DNA of 57,811 nucleotides from Rhodospirillaceae bacterium (GCA_018674495.1 JABHAA010000043.1:85615-143425); one strand, 5' to 3'. Positions 1 to 9,694 are shown, counted from the first letter of the stretch. The notes: generated from the sequence alone by a model not told the origin. Made by a program: numbers and translations.

Positions 1-489
1 AACAAAACCCTGCTGCGCTGCACCGTCAACGGCAAGGAGCATGAACAAAGCATCCCCGATAACCTGCTGCTGGTGGATTATTTGCGCGAACACCTTGGCC
101 TCACCGGCACCAAGATCGGCTGCGACGGCGGTGAGTGCGGCTGTTGCACGGTGCTGGTCGATGGCACGCCCCGCCATGCCTGCCTGACCCTGGCCGCGGT
201 CTGCAACGATGCGCGGGTGGAAACCATCGAATCTCTGGACACGCGCGGGCGATTGTCGGCCATTCAGCGCGGCTTCCACGAAAAGCTCGGCTCCCAGTGC
301 GGCTTCTGCACACCGGGCATGGTGATGGCCGCCGAGGCCTTGCTGCGCGAAAACCCGGCCCCCAGCGAGGCCGAAATCCGGCGCGGCATGGCCGCCAATA
401 TTTGCCGTTGCACCGGCTACGTCAAAATTATCGAGGCCGTGCAATATGCCGCCGAAGAGATCGGCGCCGGCCAGGAGGCGGCCCAATGA
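1..489 (+). CDS. hcrC: 4-hydroxybenzoyl-CoA reductase, [2Fe-2S] subunit (5' end missing)
   Basis: This is the small iron-sulfur subunit of a xanthine-oxidase-family enzyme; it passes electrons between the molybdenum subunit and the FAD subunit. The frame is open from base 1, so the true start lies just upstream; about 162 residues are visible and family members have about 160, so only a few are missing. Two [2Fe-2S] signatures are visible: the plant-ferredoxin set in [10 protein letters not shown] plus the Cys of HACL, and the second set QCGFC with CRCTGY. The stop overlaps the next start as ATGA (486-489), so translation is coupled to hcrA. On its own the subunit could belong to several CoxS-like enzymes; the 4-hydroxybenzoyl-CoA assignment rests on the FAD subunit two genes downstream. 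Confidence 0.85.
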   Translation, partial: NKTLLRCTVNGKEHEQSIPDNLLLVDYLREHLGLTGTKIGCDGGECGCCTVLVDGTPRHACLTLAAVCNDARVETIESLDTRGRLSAIQRGFHEKLGSQCGFCTPGMVMAAEALLRENPAPSEAEIRRGMAANICRCTGYVKIIEAVQYAAEEIGAGQEAAQ

Positions 490-2801
490 ACGAATTATCG
501 AAACCGGTCAAATCCATCGGCGTTGCCAAACCCCTGGTCGACGGCCCGGAAAAAGTGTCGGGCAAGGCCATGTATTCGGCGGACTTTATTCCCGACGGAT
601 GCCTGGTTGGGCGCATATTCCGAAGCCCGGTGTCCCATGCGGAAATCATCGGCGTCGATATTTCCAAGGCCGCCGCCCTGGACGGCGTCGTCACCGTGAT
701 CACCGGCGATGATTGCGACGAGACCTATGGCATATTACCTATCGCCCGCTTTGAATACCCGCTGGCCAGAGACAAAGTCCGCTACCGGGGCGAGCCCGTT
801 GCCTGCGTCGCCGCCGTGGATGTGGAGACAGCGCAAGCGGCCATTGATCTGATTGAATTTACCTATAAGGAGCTGCCCGCTTATTACACATCCGAAGACG
901 CCATGAACGAGGGCGCCCATGATCTGCACGAACACCGGCCCGGTAATATTGAGCGCGATGTAGATTATGAGCTGGGCGATGTGGACGCGGGCATGGATGG
1001 CGCCGATCTGGTCATGGAGGAAAATTATAATTGCGCCGAGATTTGCCAGGTGCAGTCGGAGCCGCATGCCGCCATCGCCGAATATGATCCCGAGCGCGAT
1101 ACCATGACCGTGCACGCCTCCACCCAGGTGCCCTACTACGTCCATCTGATGCTGGCCAAGACCCTGAAAATGGACAAATCTCGCATCCACATGATCAAGC
1201 CCAAGATCGGCGGCGGCTTCGGTTGCCGCACGGAATGCTTGAACGTGGAGCTGATCTGCGCTTTGGCGGCGCGGGCCGCCGAAGGCACCGTCCGCCTGGT
1301 GGTCAGCCGCGAGGAAACCTTCATCACCCACCGGGGCCGCCAGGAAACCGACGTCTGGATGAAAATCGGCCTCAAAAAGGACGGCACCATCGCCGCCGTC
1401 GATTTCAAGGTGGTGATGCGCGGTGGCGCCTATTCGGGCTACGGCATCGTCACCATCCTTTATGCGGGCTCGCTGATCTACGGCATGTATGATTTCGAAG
1501 CCTGCCGCTATCGGGGGCTCCGAGTGCTCACCAACACGCCGCCGCCGGGCGCCATGCGCGGCCACGGCACCGTCGATGTGCGCTATGCGTTTGAAAGCCT
1601 GCTGGACGAAATGGCGGTGCAGCTGGGCCTGGATCCGTTCACCGTGCGGCGCAAGAATTTGCTGCAAGCGCCCACCTTCACCTTCAATGATTTGATGATC
1701 AATTCCTACGCCCTCGGCGAATGCCTGGATTGGGTCGAGGAGAAAAGCGGCTGGAAGAAGCGCAAAGGCAAGATGGGTCCCTATCGCGGTCTCGGGCTCG
1801 GCTGCTCGCATTATCCTTCAGGCGCCTCGAAACCGGTGAACTGGACCGGCGAGCCGCACGCGACAGTGCATTTGAAACTGGATTGGGACGGCTCGATCAC
1901 TATTCTTACTGGCGCTCCGGAAATCGGCCAAGGCTCGGACACGGTGATGACCCAGTGCGTAGCCGAAGTGCTTGGCCTGGATATGTCGCGCCTTCGCATC
2001 CTGTCATCAGACAGTAAATTGACGCCGAAGGACAACGGCTCTTATTCGTCCCGGGTCACCTATATGGTCGGCAATGCCTCCATCGACGCGGCCACCAAGC
2101 TGAAAACAATTTTGGTCGAAGCGGCGGCGAAAAAGCTGGACGCCAAACCGGAAGACATTGAATGCCTTGGCGAGACCTACCGCGCCGCCAGCCAGGACGA
2201 AGGCCTCACCTGGGACGAGGTTGTCTATGCGGCCCTGGAAGGCGAAGGCACGCTCACTGTCAAAGGCAACTTCGACACCATTCCGGAATCGTGGGGCACC
2301 AAAAAATACCGGGGCGGCGCCATCGGCGGCTCCATGGCCTACGCCTACGCCGCCGAGGTGGTGGAGGTGTCTATCGATCCCGACACCGCCCAGATCACCG
2401 TCGAAAAAGTGTGGGCTGCGCAGGATGTAGGCCGCGCGCTCAACCCCCTAAGCGTCGAGGGCCAGATTCAAGGTTCAGTCTGGATGGGCATGGGCCAGGC
2501 CATATCCGAAGGCACCATCTATCACGAAGGCCTGCCGGTCACATCATCGATGCTCGACTACCGGGTGCCAACAATCATCGAATCGCCGCCGATCGAGACC
2601 GGCATCATCGAAAGCATCGATCCGCACGGCCCCTTCGGCGCCAAGGAAGCCGGCGAGACGGCCTTGGCGGCGTTCATACCGGCCCTGACCAACGCCATCG
2701 CCGATGCCATCGGCGTGCGGGCGCTCGATCTGCCGGTAACGCCGGACCGCTTGCTGGCGCTGATGGAAAAGAAAAACGAAACCAAGGACGCCGCCGAATA
2801 G
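486..2801 (+). CDS. hcrA: 4-hydroxybenzoyl-CoA reductase, molybdopterin subunit
   Basis: Large catalytic subunit of 771 residues, the usual length for HcrA. It binds the molybdopterin cofactor and is expected to remove the phenolic hydroxyl of 4-hydroxybenzoyl-CoA, giving benzoyl-CoA in the cytoplasm. Visible family landmarks are GGGFGCRTE near residue 245, PPGAMRGHG near 355 and [10 protein letters not shown] near 715-724, where the Glu at about 721 is the conserved active-site base of the xanthine oxidase family. I chose the ATG at 486 because it overlaps the stop of hcrC and begins the recognisable domain; the same frame is open further upstream but reads through hcrC in another frame. hcrB follows after 21 bases. 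A different CoA-thioester or aldehyde substrate cannot be excluded from this subunit alone. Confidence 0.85.
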   Translation: MNELSKPVKSIGVAKPLVDGPEKVSGKAMYSADFIPDGCLVGRIFRSPVSHAEIIGVDISKAAALDGVVTVITGDDCDETYGILPIARFEYPLARDKVRYRGEPVACVAAVDVETAQAAIDLIEFTYKELPAYYTSEDAMNEGAHDLHEHRPGNIERDVDYELGDVDAGMDGADLVMEENYNCAEICQVQSEPHAAIAEYDPERDTMTVHASTQVPYYVHLMLAKTLKMDKSRIHMIKPKIGGGFGCRTECLNVELICALAARAAEGTVRLVVSREETFITHRGRQETDVWMKIGLKKDGTIAAVDFKVVMRGGAYSGYGIVTILYAGSLIYGMYDFEACRYRGLRVLTNTPPPGAMRGHGTVDVRYAFESLLDEMAVQLGLDPFTVRRKNLLQAPTFTFNDLMINSYALGECLDWVEEKSGWKKRKGKMGPYRGLGLGCSHYPSGASKPVNWTGEPHATVHLKLDWDGSITILTGAPEIGQGSDTVMTQCVAEVLGLDMSRLRILSSDSKLTPKDNGSYSSRVTYMVGNASIDAATKLKTILVEAAAKKLDAKPEDIECLGETYRAASQDEGLTWDEVVYAALEGEGTLTVKGNFDTIPESWGTKKYRGGAIGGSMAYAYAAEVVEVSIDPDTAQITVEKVWAAQDVGRALNPLSVEGQIQGSVWMGMGQAISEGTIYHEGLPVTSSMLDYRVPTIIESPPIETGIIESIDPHGPFGAKEAGETALAAFIPALTNAIADAIGVRALDLPVTPDRLLALMEKKNETKDAAE

Positions 2802-2822
2802 GCGGGCAAGAAAGATAGAACC

Positions 2823-3824
2823 ATGGAATATATGCCAGATTTTCACTTGCACCGGCCCACCAATATCGACGAGGCGCTGGAGATAAAGGCCCAAAACCCC
2901 GGCGCCCGCGTCGTTGCCGGCGGCACCGACCTGCTGGTCAATATCCGCCGCGGTATCGAGCAACCAGATGCGTTGATCGATTTATCCGGCACCCGCGGCT
3001 TGAATATGTTCTCCGACGATCACGAGGGATTGTCCCTCGGCGCCGGGCTGAGCCTAAAGATGATCGCCTCGCTGGAACCGGTGCGCGATAAGTATAAAGC
3101 CGTTGCCGATGCCGCCCTTGCAGTCGCCGGCGCCACCCATCAGGCCTATGGCACCCTCGGCGGTAATCTCTGCCTGGACACGCGCTGCCTGTTTTATAAT
3201 CAGAGCGAATGGTGGCGCAAAAGTAACGCCTATTGCTTGAAGGAGCGCGGCGAAATCTGCCACGTAGCGCCCGGCGGCACGTTCTGTTTCGCGGCCTTTT
3301 CCGGCGACATGGCGCCGGCCATGCTGGTCTTCGGCGCCCAGGTGGATATCGAATCGCCAGCCGGCAACCGGCGCATTCCGCTGGCCGATCTGTACCGGAA
3401 TGACGGTATGGACCACCTGGCCCTGGCGGCGGATGAGATTATCACCGGCGTTTCTCTGGCGGCCGGTTTGGGCGGCGATGCCTCGGGTTATGAAAAGGCG
3501 CGGGTGCGGGGCTCCATCGATTTCCCGCTGGCCGGCGCCGCCGTCCGCTTGAGGAGAAACCCTGATGGAACGCTCGCAGATTTGGCCATCGCCCTCACCG
3601 GCGTCAATCCAATGCCGCATTTGCTCAAAGGCACCGATGCCTTTCTTGGCAAAAAACTGGGTGAGGCCGAACTGGATGCGATTCGCGATTTGGCCCGCAA
3701 ACAGGCGAAACCCATGCGCACCACCACGGTTGCCCCCTGGTACCGGCGGCGCGTGGTCGGCGCCCTCGCAAGGCGGCTGACGGCGGAACTGTACGACGCA
3801 GCGGTGGAACCGGAAGACACTTAA
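2823..3824 (+). CDS. hcrB: 4-hydroxybenzoyl-CoA reductase, FAD and [4Fe-4S] subunit
   Basis: FAD-binding subunit, 333 residues, with the pyrophosphate-binding motifs VVAGGTDLL (residues 30-38) and TLGGNL (111-116). Between them and the C-terminal domain sits an insert with Cys122, Cys138, Cys146 and Cys155. An insert of this kind, carrying an extra [4Fe-4S] cluster, is diagnostic of 4-hydroxybenzoyl-CoA reductase within the xanthine oxidase family, where it supports the unusual reductive direction. This is the strongest functional evidence for the whole operon. ATG 2823 and ATG 2832 are both possible starts; ribosome-binding signal upstream is weak (AAGAAAG). It is the last gene of the operon; the next gene is convergent. 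No benzoyl-CoA reductase, epoxidase or CoA ligase gene lies within the window. Confidence 0.9.
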   Translation: MEYMPDFHLHRPTNIDEALEIKAQNPGARVVAGGTDLLVNIRRGIEQPDALIDLSGTRGLNMFSDDHEGLSLGAGLSLKMIASLEPVRDKYKAVADAALAVAGATHQAYGTLGGNLCLDTRCLFYNQSEWWRKSNAYCLKERGEICHVAPGGTFCFAAFSGDMAPAMLVFGAQVDIESPAGNRRIPLADLYRNDGMDHLALAADEIITGVSLAAGLGGDASGYEKARVRGSIDFPLAGAAVRLRRNPDGTLADLAIALTGVNPMPHLLKGTDAFLGKKLGEAELDAIRDLARKQAKPMRTTTVAPWYRRRVVGALARRLTAELYDAAVEPEDT

Positions 3825-3888
3825 GGACCACGGGCGACAGTCTTAATCAGCATTCAAGCTTGTACCGTTCAGGGATCGCCCGGGTCTG

Positions 3889-5790
3889 TCAGCCGGGCAC
3901 ATCGCCTTGGTGTGCAACGATGATGTCGCTGCCGGGTTCCGGAGTTGTCTGATAGCTGGCCAACTGATCGGCCTGTACGTCATGGAGAATAATTTCCGTC
4001 TCGTTGCCGTTGACCTGGATTATCGTGTCATTGCCGTCTTGGGTTATAACCACATCGTCCAAGGCGACCTCGCCGCCTTCCAGGCGTAGCTGATCACCGA
4101 TACCGAAATCGGTAATCGAATCCTTAGCGCCGCCATCTTCGCCGGGGTTGAACAGGAAGGTATCACCGCCTTCACCGCCGGTCATTTCGTCCTTGCCGGC
4201 ACCGCCGACTAGAATGTCATCGCCTTCGCCGCCGGAAATTTTGTCCTTACCTTCGCCGCCGAACAGAATGTCATCGCCTTCGCCGCCGGATAGATCATCC
4301 TTACCTTCTTCGCCATAGATCACGTCGTCACCCTCGCCGCCCGAGATTTTGTCCTTACCCTCAGCGCCGATGATTACTTCGGCATCCATGCCGCCGGTGA
4401 GCTCGTCTTTACCGGAAGTCCCGATCAGCACTGCCTGGGTGGCGCCGCTGGCGGCGACATCACCGGTTTCGGTTTCGATTGCTTCCGCTTGCACGGAAAA
4501 ATCGGTCTCCAACGCACCCTTGTAATTTTCGGTCATCGGCATTGTATAGGCGAAATCGCCAATTCCCTCTTCGCCTGTGGCAGCGGTAAAGACGACATCG
4601 GGGCCATCAAGCACCGCCGTCACCCCGCTTGGCAGGTCACTCCAATCAGACACATCGTCCGCCGCGAGCGAAAATCCGTCTGGAACACTGAGCCGCACCT
4701 GATGCAGCTCAGAGCCATCTAAATAATCACCGAAAGCGGCATTCACCGTAACGTCGATTTGATTGCCGTTCCCAGGCGTGACGTAAAGGCTAACCGAGGG
4801 AATTTCGGCGCTCGGATCGGGCTCTGGCTCTGGTTCTGGCTGCGGCTCTGGAATAGAGGCTGGTTCCTCCCGGCGTTCAGCGGCCTCGGTACCGCGCGCC
4901 GGCGTTATGGTCTCCGATGGCGGTTCCGGGCGAAGCGACACCTCGATGGGTGGTTCGGCTTCCGGCTCATATGCGACCTCTTCACTGGCCACCTGGATTG
5001 GTGGAAACGCCTCGCCTCCATCCACGTCTTCATCCCCAACGTCATCTCTTGGCTCGCCGCCGGCTTGGGTTTCGAAGTCTTCGGCATCCTCGTGCGGCTC
5101 GGCAACAGATTCTGTTCCCGCCTCCCATCTTGGCGAGGTCTCGTAACGATTGGCGCTGGGAATTGTCTGCGGTAAATACCCGAGAGATTTGGCATAGGCA
5201 GATACCATTGCGGCGCGGCCGACCAGATAGATCCCGCCCGGCGCGCTGGCCGCGCCCAGGACTAACACCTCCGCATAGGGCATGTTGAGAACCTGGGCAC
5301 CGGCGCTGTTGGTGACGATCACCTCGCCAACCATACCGTCGCTTTCCTCCATCAGAGTAACGCGCAAATTTTCGCCGTCCTCGTAGTGCAGGCCGACCTG
5401 GGTGCCGCGGATCCCGATTGTCGCGGTCTGGGTTTGAATAACCATGGCATCGGGGTCGAGTTTGGAAACCATACCGCTAACAACGGTAAGAACGCCGCTG
5501 GTTAGCGACATGACGATCGATCCTACCTGCGCAGCCGCATCATAGATCGCCTCATCCAAAACCGTTTCGCCGCTCTGCCCCATGGAAAATACGGTCTCAT
5601 CAACCAGCATCACGCCGACGGCGGAGCCTTCTGCCGTGGTGATTGTGTCACCTTGAAAGACCGGATCACCGGCGTTCAATTCGACACGGGTTCCGTCTGC
5701 GCGGACCGCCATAACCTTCCCCGCCGTGGTTTCGACGCGCCCAACCGCCTGTTCACCGCTCGCGAATTTTAGATCCTTCTGATCTGCCAT
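3889..5790 (-). CDS. FecR-domain protein with C-terminal RTX calcium-binding repeats
   Basis: About 633 residues. The N-terminal third is a FecR-like domain, with a GDPVFQGDTI segment and the hallmark ATIGIRGTQV; similar domains start many secreted RTX adhesins. A Pro/Glu-rich linker (PEPEPEPDP) follows, then a beta-rich domain, then an array of nonapeptide repeats of the GGEGDDxxx type that bind calcium in type I-secreted proteins. Units alternate between a GDD and a GKD version. The C-terminal tail after the repeats could hold a type I secretion signal. The ATG at 5790 is preferred over the in-frame TTG at 5805 because GGAG lies 8 bases upstream of it. No type I secretion genes are adjacent. 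Likely a secreted or surface protein; ligand unknown. Confidence 0.8.
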   Translation of the reverse strand: MADQKDLKFASGEQAVGRVETTAGKVMAVRADGTRVELNAGDPVFQGDTITTAEGSAVGVMLVDETVFSMGQSGETVLDEAIYDAAAQVGSIVMSLTSGVLTVVSGMVSKLDPDAMVIQTQTATIGIRGTQVGLHYEDGENLRVTLMEESDGMVGEVIVTNSAGAQVLNMPYAEVLVLGAASAPGGIYLVGRAAMVSAYAKSLGYLPQTIPSANRYETSPRWEAGTESVAEPHEDAEDFETQAGGEPRDDVGDEDVDGGEAFPPIQVASEEVAYEPEAEPPIEVSLRPEPPSETITPARGTEAAERREEPASIPEPQPEPEPEPDPSAEIPSVSLYVTPGNGNQIDVTVNAAFGDYLDGSELHQVRLSVPDGFSLAADDVSDWSDLPSGVTAVLDGPDVVFTAATGEEGIGDFAYTMPMTENYKGALETDFSVQAEAIETETGDVAASGATQAVLIGTSGKDELTGGMDAEVIIGAEGKDKISGGEGDDVIYGEEGKDDLSGGEGDDILFGGEGKDKISGGEGDDILVGGAGKDEMTGGEGGDTFLFNPGEDGGAKDSITDFGIGDQLRLEGGEVALDDVVITQDGNDTIIQVNGNETEIILHDVQADQLASYQTTPEPGSDIIVAHQGDVPG

Positions 5791-5971
5791 TGACGAATAC
5801 TCCAATTTGGATCGCCATCACCAGGTAAACTGCTTATTGAAATAATTAGTACAATTGAGCGGAGATTGCATTGATGGGGATCATCGGCCACGAAATTAAT
5901 TTTTCCGCCATAATTCACAATTATTTGAATAAACTTTTGCCTATATCCCGCCACTTCGATAGCTTGGTGCC

Positions 5972-6769
5972 ATGCAAATGGACAGTTCATCCTCAAACTC
6001 GACCCCCAAAATAAAGCTTGAAGGCGTTGTTAAAAGCTTTGGCGACAATCACGTCCTAAAAGGCGTCGATTTGGAGATCGCAGATGGGGAATCGGTGGTC
6101 CTGATCGGCGCCTCGGCGGCCGGCAAGACATGCCTGATGAAATGCATTGTCGGTTTGGTCGCTCCCGACGCCGGCTCGATCCAGATCGATGGCCAGGAAA
6201 CCACGCGTCTTTCGCCAAAAGAGCGCGAGGTTTTGATGCACCGGATGGGCATGCTGTTCCAGCAATCGGCCCTGTTCGATAGCCAGCTTGTCTGGCAAAA
6301 CGTCGCCTTCCAGCTTTTGCAGGACCACAAGTTGAGCCGCGCCGAGGCCAAGGAGATCGCGATCGAAACCCTGACCTCGGTCGGCCTGCCGCCGGATGTG
6401 GGCGAATTATTACCCGCCGAAATTTCGGGCGGCATGCAAAAGCGGGTCGGCTTTGCTCGCTCCATCGCCAACAAACCTGAAATCGTGCTCCTCGACGAGC
6501 CCACCTCCGGGCTCGATCCGATCATGACCAATGTAATCAATGATCTGATACTGGATAACGTTCACCAGATGGGGGCGACGGCTTTGTCGATCACGTCAGA
6601 CACTGGCGGCGCGCGCAAACTGGGCGACAAGATCGCCATGCTGTATGACGGCAAAATCATCTGGGTCGGCAGCCGCGAGAATGTGGATCAGTCCGACAAC
6701 CCGTTCGTGGATCAGTTCATCCATCACCGAGGCGAAGGGCCGTTCGAAATGGCGGAGCGCGCCTTCTAG
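5972..6769 (+). CDS. MlaF-like ABC transporter ATP-binding protein with altered H-loop
   Basis: 265-residue ABC ATPase of the phospholipid/organic-solvent (Mla, Ttg2) group. Walker A is GASAAGKT (46-53), the Q-loop Gln lies in MLFQQS, the signature is ISGGMQKRVGF (151-161) and Walker B is IVLLDEPTSGLDP (171-183). The switch (H-loop) position reads SITSD where relatives have SITHD, so the catalytic His is replaced by Ser209. The family ATPase normally works with an MlaE permease and MlaD lipid-binding protein; neither is adjacent. The next gene begins at the base after the stop. About 180 bases of AT-rich sequence separate it from the divergent RTX gene, so both promoters probably lie there. 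Either a low-activity ATPase or a sequence error in one codon region. Confidence 0.85.
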   Translation: MQMDSSSSNSTPKIKLEGVVKSFGDNHVLKGVDLEIADGESVVLIGASAAGKTCLMKCIVGLVAPDAGSIQIDGQETTRLSPKEREVLMHRMGMLFQQSALFDSQLVWQNVAFQLLQDHKLSRAEAKEIAIETLTSVGLPPDVGELLPAEISGGMQKRVGFARSIANKPEIVLLDEPTSGLDPIMTNVINDLILDNVHQMGATALSITSDTGGARKLGDKIAMLYDGKIIWVGSRENVDQSDNPFVDQFIHHRGEGPFEMAERAF

Positions 6770-7585
6770 ATGGACGCCAAGCTGGAAAAAGAGCAAAGCG
6801 TCAAATTCGCATCGGCGCCTGCGGCCGACAAGCCGGTCATCGGCGTGCCCTGCAGCCTGATGGATATGCCGTCCGGGCGCATGAAGGTTCACGGCGCCGC
6901 CGAACGCTATATCGAAGTGCTGGCCAAATTGTACGGCTGCATGCCGATACAGATACCGGCCATCGTTGATTGTATAAACTACGACGATCTGGCGGCACGG
7001 CTGGATGGGCTGATGCTCACCGGCGGGCGCGCCAATGTTGAGCCGTATCATTTCGGCGGCACGCCCTTTCCGCCCGACGAGCCCATCGATCCCGGTCGGG
7101 ATGCCGTTGTCATCGGCATGATCCGGGCCTGCGTCGCTGCCGAGGTTCCGATCTTCGGCTCCTGCCGCGGCATCCAGGAGATGAACGTGGCGCTCGGCGG
7201 CTCGCTCCATTACCGGGTTCATATGATGGACGGCAAGCTGGACCACCGCATGCCACGCGGTGAAAACATCCCCCGCGAAGAAATTTTCAAATTGCGCCAC
7301 GGCATCGAAATGGAAGAAGGCTCATCCTTCGCCGAAATGGCCGGTGCCACTGAAGTGATGGTCAATTCCCTGCACGGCCAAGCGGTAGATCGGCTGGCGT
7401 CTGATTTGGAAGTGACGGCGATTTCCACCGACGGCATCATCGAAGGCGTGCGCCTGAAAAATGACACCACCTTCACCGTCGGCGTGCAGTGGCATGCGGA
7501 GGTCGACCCGCACGGCCACCAGCTATCGGGGCGCCTCTATGAAGAATTTGTCGCCGCCGCCACTAAGCGCTCAGGGTCGCGCTAG
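6770..7585 (+). CDS. Gamma-glutamyl hydrolase-type class I glutamine amidotransferase (peptidase C26)
   Basis: 271 residues. Proteins of this family hydrolyse gamma-glutamyl amides, the best-known member being PuuD acting on gamma-glutamyl-GABA. The nucleophile elbow is GSCRGIQEMNVALGG with Cys132, and the His/Glu pair is in GVQWHAE near residues 240-246, so the catalytic triad is complete. LTGGRANVEP (near 83-92) matches the family oxyanion region. The ATG follows the stop of the MlaF-like gene with no spacer, so the two are co-transcribed. The 3' end overlaps the convergent oxidoreductase gene by 4 bases. Substrate unknown. It might process gamma-glutamyl amides made by the glutamine-synthetase-like protein at 29.1 kb, but that link is speculative. 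Confidence 0.85.
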   Translation: MDAKLEKEQSVKFASAPAADKPVIGVPCSLMDMPSGRMKVHGAAERYIEVLAKLYGCMPIQIPAIVDCINYDDLAARLDGLMLTGGRANVEPYHFGGTPFPPDEPIDPGRDAVVIGMIRACVAAEVPIFGSCRGIQEMNVALGGSLHYRVHMMDGKLDHRMPRGENIPREEIFKLRHGIEMEEGSSFAEMAGATEVMVNSLHGQAVDRLASDLEVTAISTDGIIEGVRLKNDTTFTVGVQWHAEVDPHGHQLSGRLYEEFVAAATKRSGSR

Positions 7586-8589
7586 TTCAGACTGGGCATC
7601 ACCTTTTCGACGAACAGATCGAGCGAATGTTTGGTGTCTTCATAAGACATATCACCGAAGGCAAAACGGCCGACCAGATAGTCACAGCCCGAGACCTTCA
7701 TCGCATCGTTGATCTGATCCCGCACCGTTTCCACTGAACCAACGATGGCGCCATCGGCTTCGAGGGCACCTTCCAATTGTTCTGGCCAAAGGATGTTTTC
7801 GGCGTGGAATTTGCGCCACAGTTCCACATGGCTCAGCTTCCAGGTGCGGTATGGCCCGCGCGCGAGGGCAATGGCCTCTTCGTCGGTCTCGCCAACGAAA
7901 ACATGGCGCACCAACCCCCGCTTCGGCGGCGTGGCGGAAGCGTCATGGGATTTCGACCAGGCGTCATTAAACTCAGCAATAATATTACCGGCCAGCGCCC
8001 GCGGCGCGTTCATGACAATATTGATGCCGGTCTCGCCGGGCCAGCGGGCGCCGGCGGGATGGGCGGCGCCATACCAGACTGGCGGATGCGGGTCTTGATA
8101 GGGCTTGATCATCATCGGCGTATTCACATAGCGGTAATATTCGCCCTTGTGGTTCAAAACGTCACTTTCAAAACCCTTAAGGATCACCTCATAGGCTTCC
8201 CGGTACATATCCTGGGCTTCCAGAAAGGGCACGCCGTGGAAGGCAACCTCAAACGCCGAGACGCCCTGGCCGATGCCGAACTGATAGCGGCCATGGGTTA
8301 GGTGATCGAGCATGCAAATTTCCTCGATCAGGCGCAGCGGCGAATAGGCGGGCAGGATATAGACCAGCGCGCCAAGCTTGATTTTGGTGGTTCGCGCCGC
8401 GGCCGCGGCCAGGAATATCCCCGGCGACGGCGCCATGCCGAGCGTCGTCTGGTGATGTTCGGCCACGTGATAACCGTAAAAACCGGCCGCATCATAAGCC
8501 TCGATCAGCTTGAGGCGGTTGTCATAAAGCTCGTGCGCGGGAAAATTTCCGCTGTCCATGTGGTCGAAAACACCGACATCGATTGGCAT
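7582..8589 (-). CDS. Luciferase-like (LLM class) flavin-dependent oxidoreductase
   Basis: 335 residues with a bacterial-luciferase-type TIM barrel from end to end. Family landmarks are GYHVAEHH near residue 40, the region around LTHGRYQFGIGQG near residues 100-112 and the PPVWYGAAHP strand. Members use reduced flavin (FMNH2 or F420) to oxygenate or reduce small organic molecules; the substrate here cannot be read from sequence. The ATG at 8589 is preceded by GGGGGG with a 6-base spacer. It lies 25 bases downstream of the arylsulfotransferase-like gene, so the two are probably co-transcribed. Confidence 0.85.
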   Translation of the reverse strand: MPIDVGVFDHMDSGNFPAHELYDNRLKLIEAYDAAGFYGYHVAEHHQTTLGMAPSPGIFLAAAAARTTKIKLGALVYILPAYSPLRLIEEICMLDHLTHGRYQFGIGQGVSAFEVAFHGVPFLEAQDMYREAYEVILKGFESDVLNHKGEYYRYVNTPMMIKPYQDPHPPVWYGAAHPAGARWPGETGINIVMNAPRALAGNIIAEFNDAWSKSHDASATPPKRGLVRHVFVGETDEEAIALARGPYRTWKLSHVELWRKFHAENILWPEQLEGALEADGAIVGSVETVRDQINDAMKVSGCDYLVGRFAFGDMSYEDTKHSLDLFVEKVMPSLN

Positions 8590-8614
8590 GATTAACCCCC
8601 CAAATATTTAAGCG

Positions 8615-9694
8615 TTACCCGAGACGCCCGCCGATCTGCGGTGAGTCGGGTGCATAGCGGTAGGCCCGGAAGATCGGATTTGCGCCCGTATAGACCGGAT
8701 GCTCATAATCGACAATTTGTGGATTGATATATTCCCAGACGATCTCGCATTCCGGCGTTACTTCGAAGATGCGGCCCCAGACGCCTTCGCAGATCAATGT
8801 GTTGCCATTATCAAGCCGCTGACAGCCCGAGATGTACCAGGAAAAAAAATCCCGGGGCGCCTTGGTCGAATATTCCCAGACAATGGAGTTGTCGGCAGGG
8901 TCGAGTTCGATCACCCGTGAGCCCACTTCCGGGCCATGGTAGGACGCGTGCGTGGAGCCGTTGGCGAAAAACAATATGTTGCCGTTCTCCAGCATCTGCA
9001 CGTCGTGCTGCTGGCCGAACTCGTGATCCTGCAGGCACCAATTGAATTTTTTGGTTTGCTTGTCGATATGGCCCATAAAGCCGGTCATGCGCTGGTTGAT
9101 CATGATATCGCCGTTCGGACATTCGGCGACGGTATTGCCGTGGGCGTATTCCTGGCGCCAGGTCCCGGGATGGATGGGAAATTGTTCCATATCCATGTCG
9201 GTGCCGACGAACCATTCCCAGACCACCTCGCCGGCGGGATTGATCTCGCGCAGCACGTCACCATAGACGCCGTCCGCATGTTCCGAGCCGGCCAGCCCGC
9301 CGGTGTGACGCTTGACCATATCCTCGTCGAGCAATCGCCAGGCGAGGTAGATGGTGTTGCCGTTGGCAAGGCGGCGGAAATCATGGTGCTGGGTATTGTC
9401 TTCGTGCTCCCAGACGATATTGCCGTCCCAATCATATTCGATCAGATGTCCGCCCTTGGCCGGCAGGCCTAAGATTCCCACCTGGGTGCGGATGGCGGCC
9501 AGCAAATGGCCATCAGGCAACATATAGGCATAGTTGCCCGGCTCGCCCGGCAGCTTCCAGCTATGCACCACCGCACCATCCATATCAACGAGGGTGGTCT
9601 CGAACAGCCCCAGGGTCGAAAACAAGGTATAGCCGGGCTTGGTCTTGGCTTTGTCATAAGTCAGGACGCCGGTTTCAGATGTCAGTCGTGGCAT
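8615..9694 (-). CDS. Arylsulfotransferase (ASST)-like beta-propeller protein
   Basis: 359 residues made of repeated beta-propeller blades with the pattern DGxxVxxW, for example VVHSWKLPG, GNIVWEHE, EVVWEWF and EIVWEYINP. This pattern, with HDFRRLANGNTIYLAW and QHDVQMLENGN, fits the Arylsulfotran_2 family. Known ASST enzymes move sulfate between phenols in the periplasm, but no signal peptide is visible here, so a cytoplasmic or different role is likely. The start ATG has GAGGAGAGG upstream. Followed by the luciferase-like oxidoreductase after 25 bases and preceded by a thioesterase gene after 26 bases. Confidence 0.75.
   Translation of the reverse strand: MPRLTSETGVLTYDKAKTKPGYTLFSTLGLFETTLVDMDGAVVHSWKLPGEPGNYAYMLPDGHLLAAIRTQVGILGLPAKGGHLIEYDWDGNIVWEHEDNTQHHDFRRLANGNTIYLAWRLLDEDMVKRHTGGLAGSEHADGVYGDVLREINPAGEVVWEWFVGTDMDMEQFPIHPGTWRQEYAHGNTVAECPNGDIMINQRMTGFMGHIDKQTKKFNWCLQDHEFGQQHDVQMLENGNILFFANGSTHASYHGPEVGSRVIELDPADNSIVWEYSTKAPRDFFSWYISGCQRLDNGNTLICEGVWGRIFEVTPECEIVWEYINPQIVDYEHPVYTGANPIFRAYRYAPDSPQIGGRLG

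Noticed and set aside
3878..3898. GCCCGG / CCGGGC hairpin at the 3' end of the RTX gene, considered as terminator
   Set aside because: Overlaps the last codons, only 6 base pairs, no T-run on either side.
3961..4440. RTX repeat DNA considered as a tandem-repeat or CRISPR-like array
   Set aside because: The periodicity is 27 bases, codes for nonapeptides and lacks spacers.
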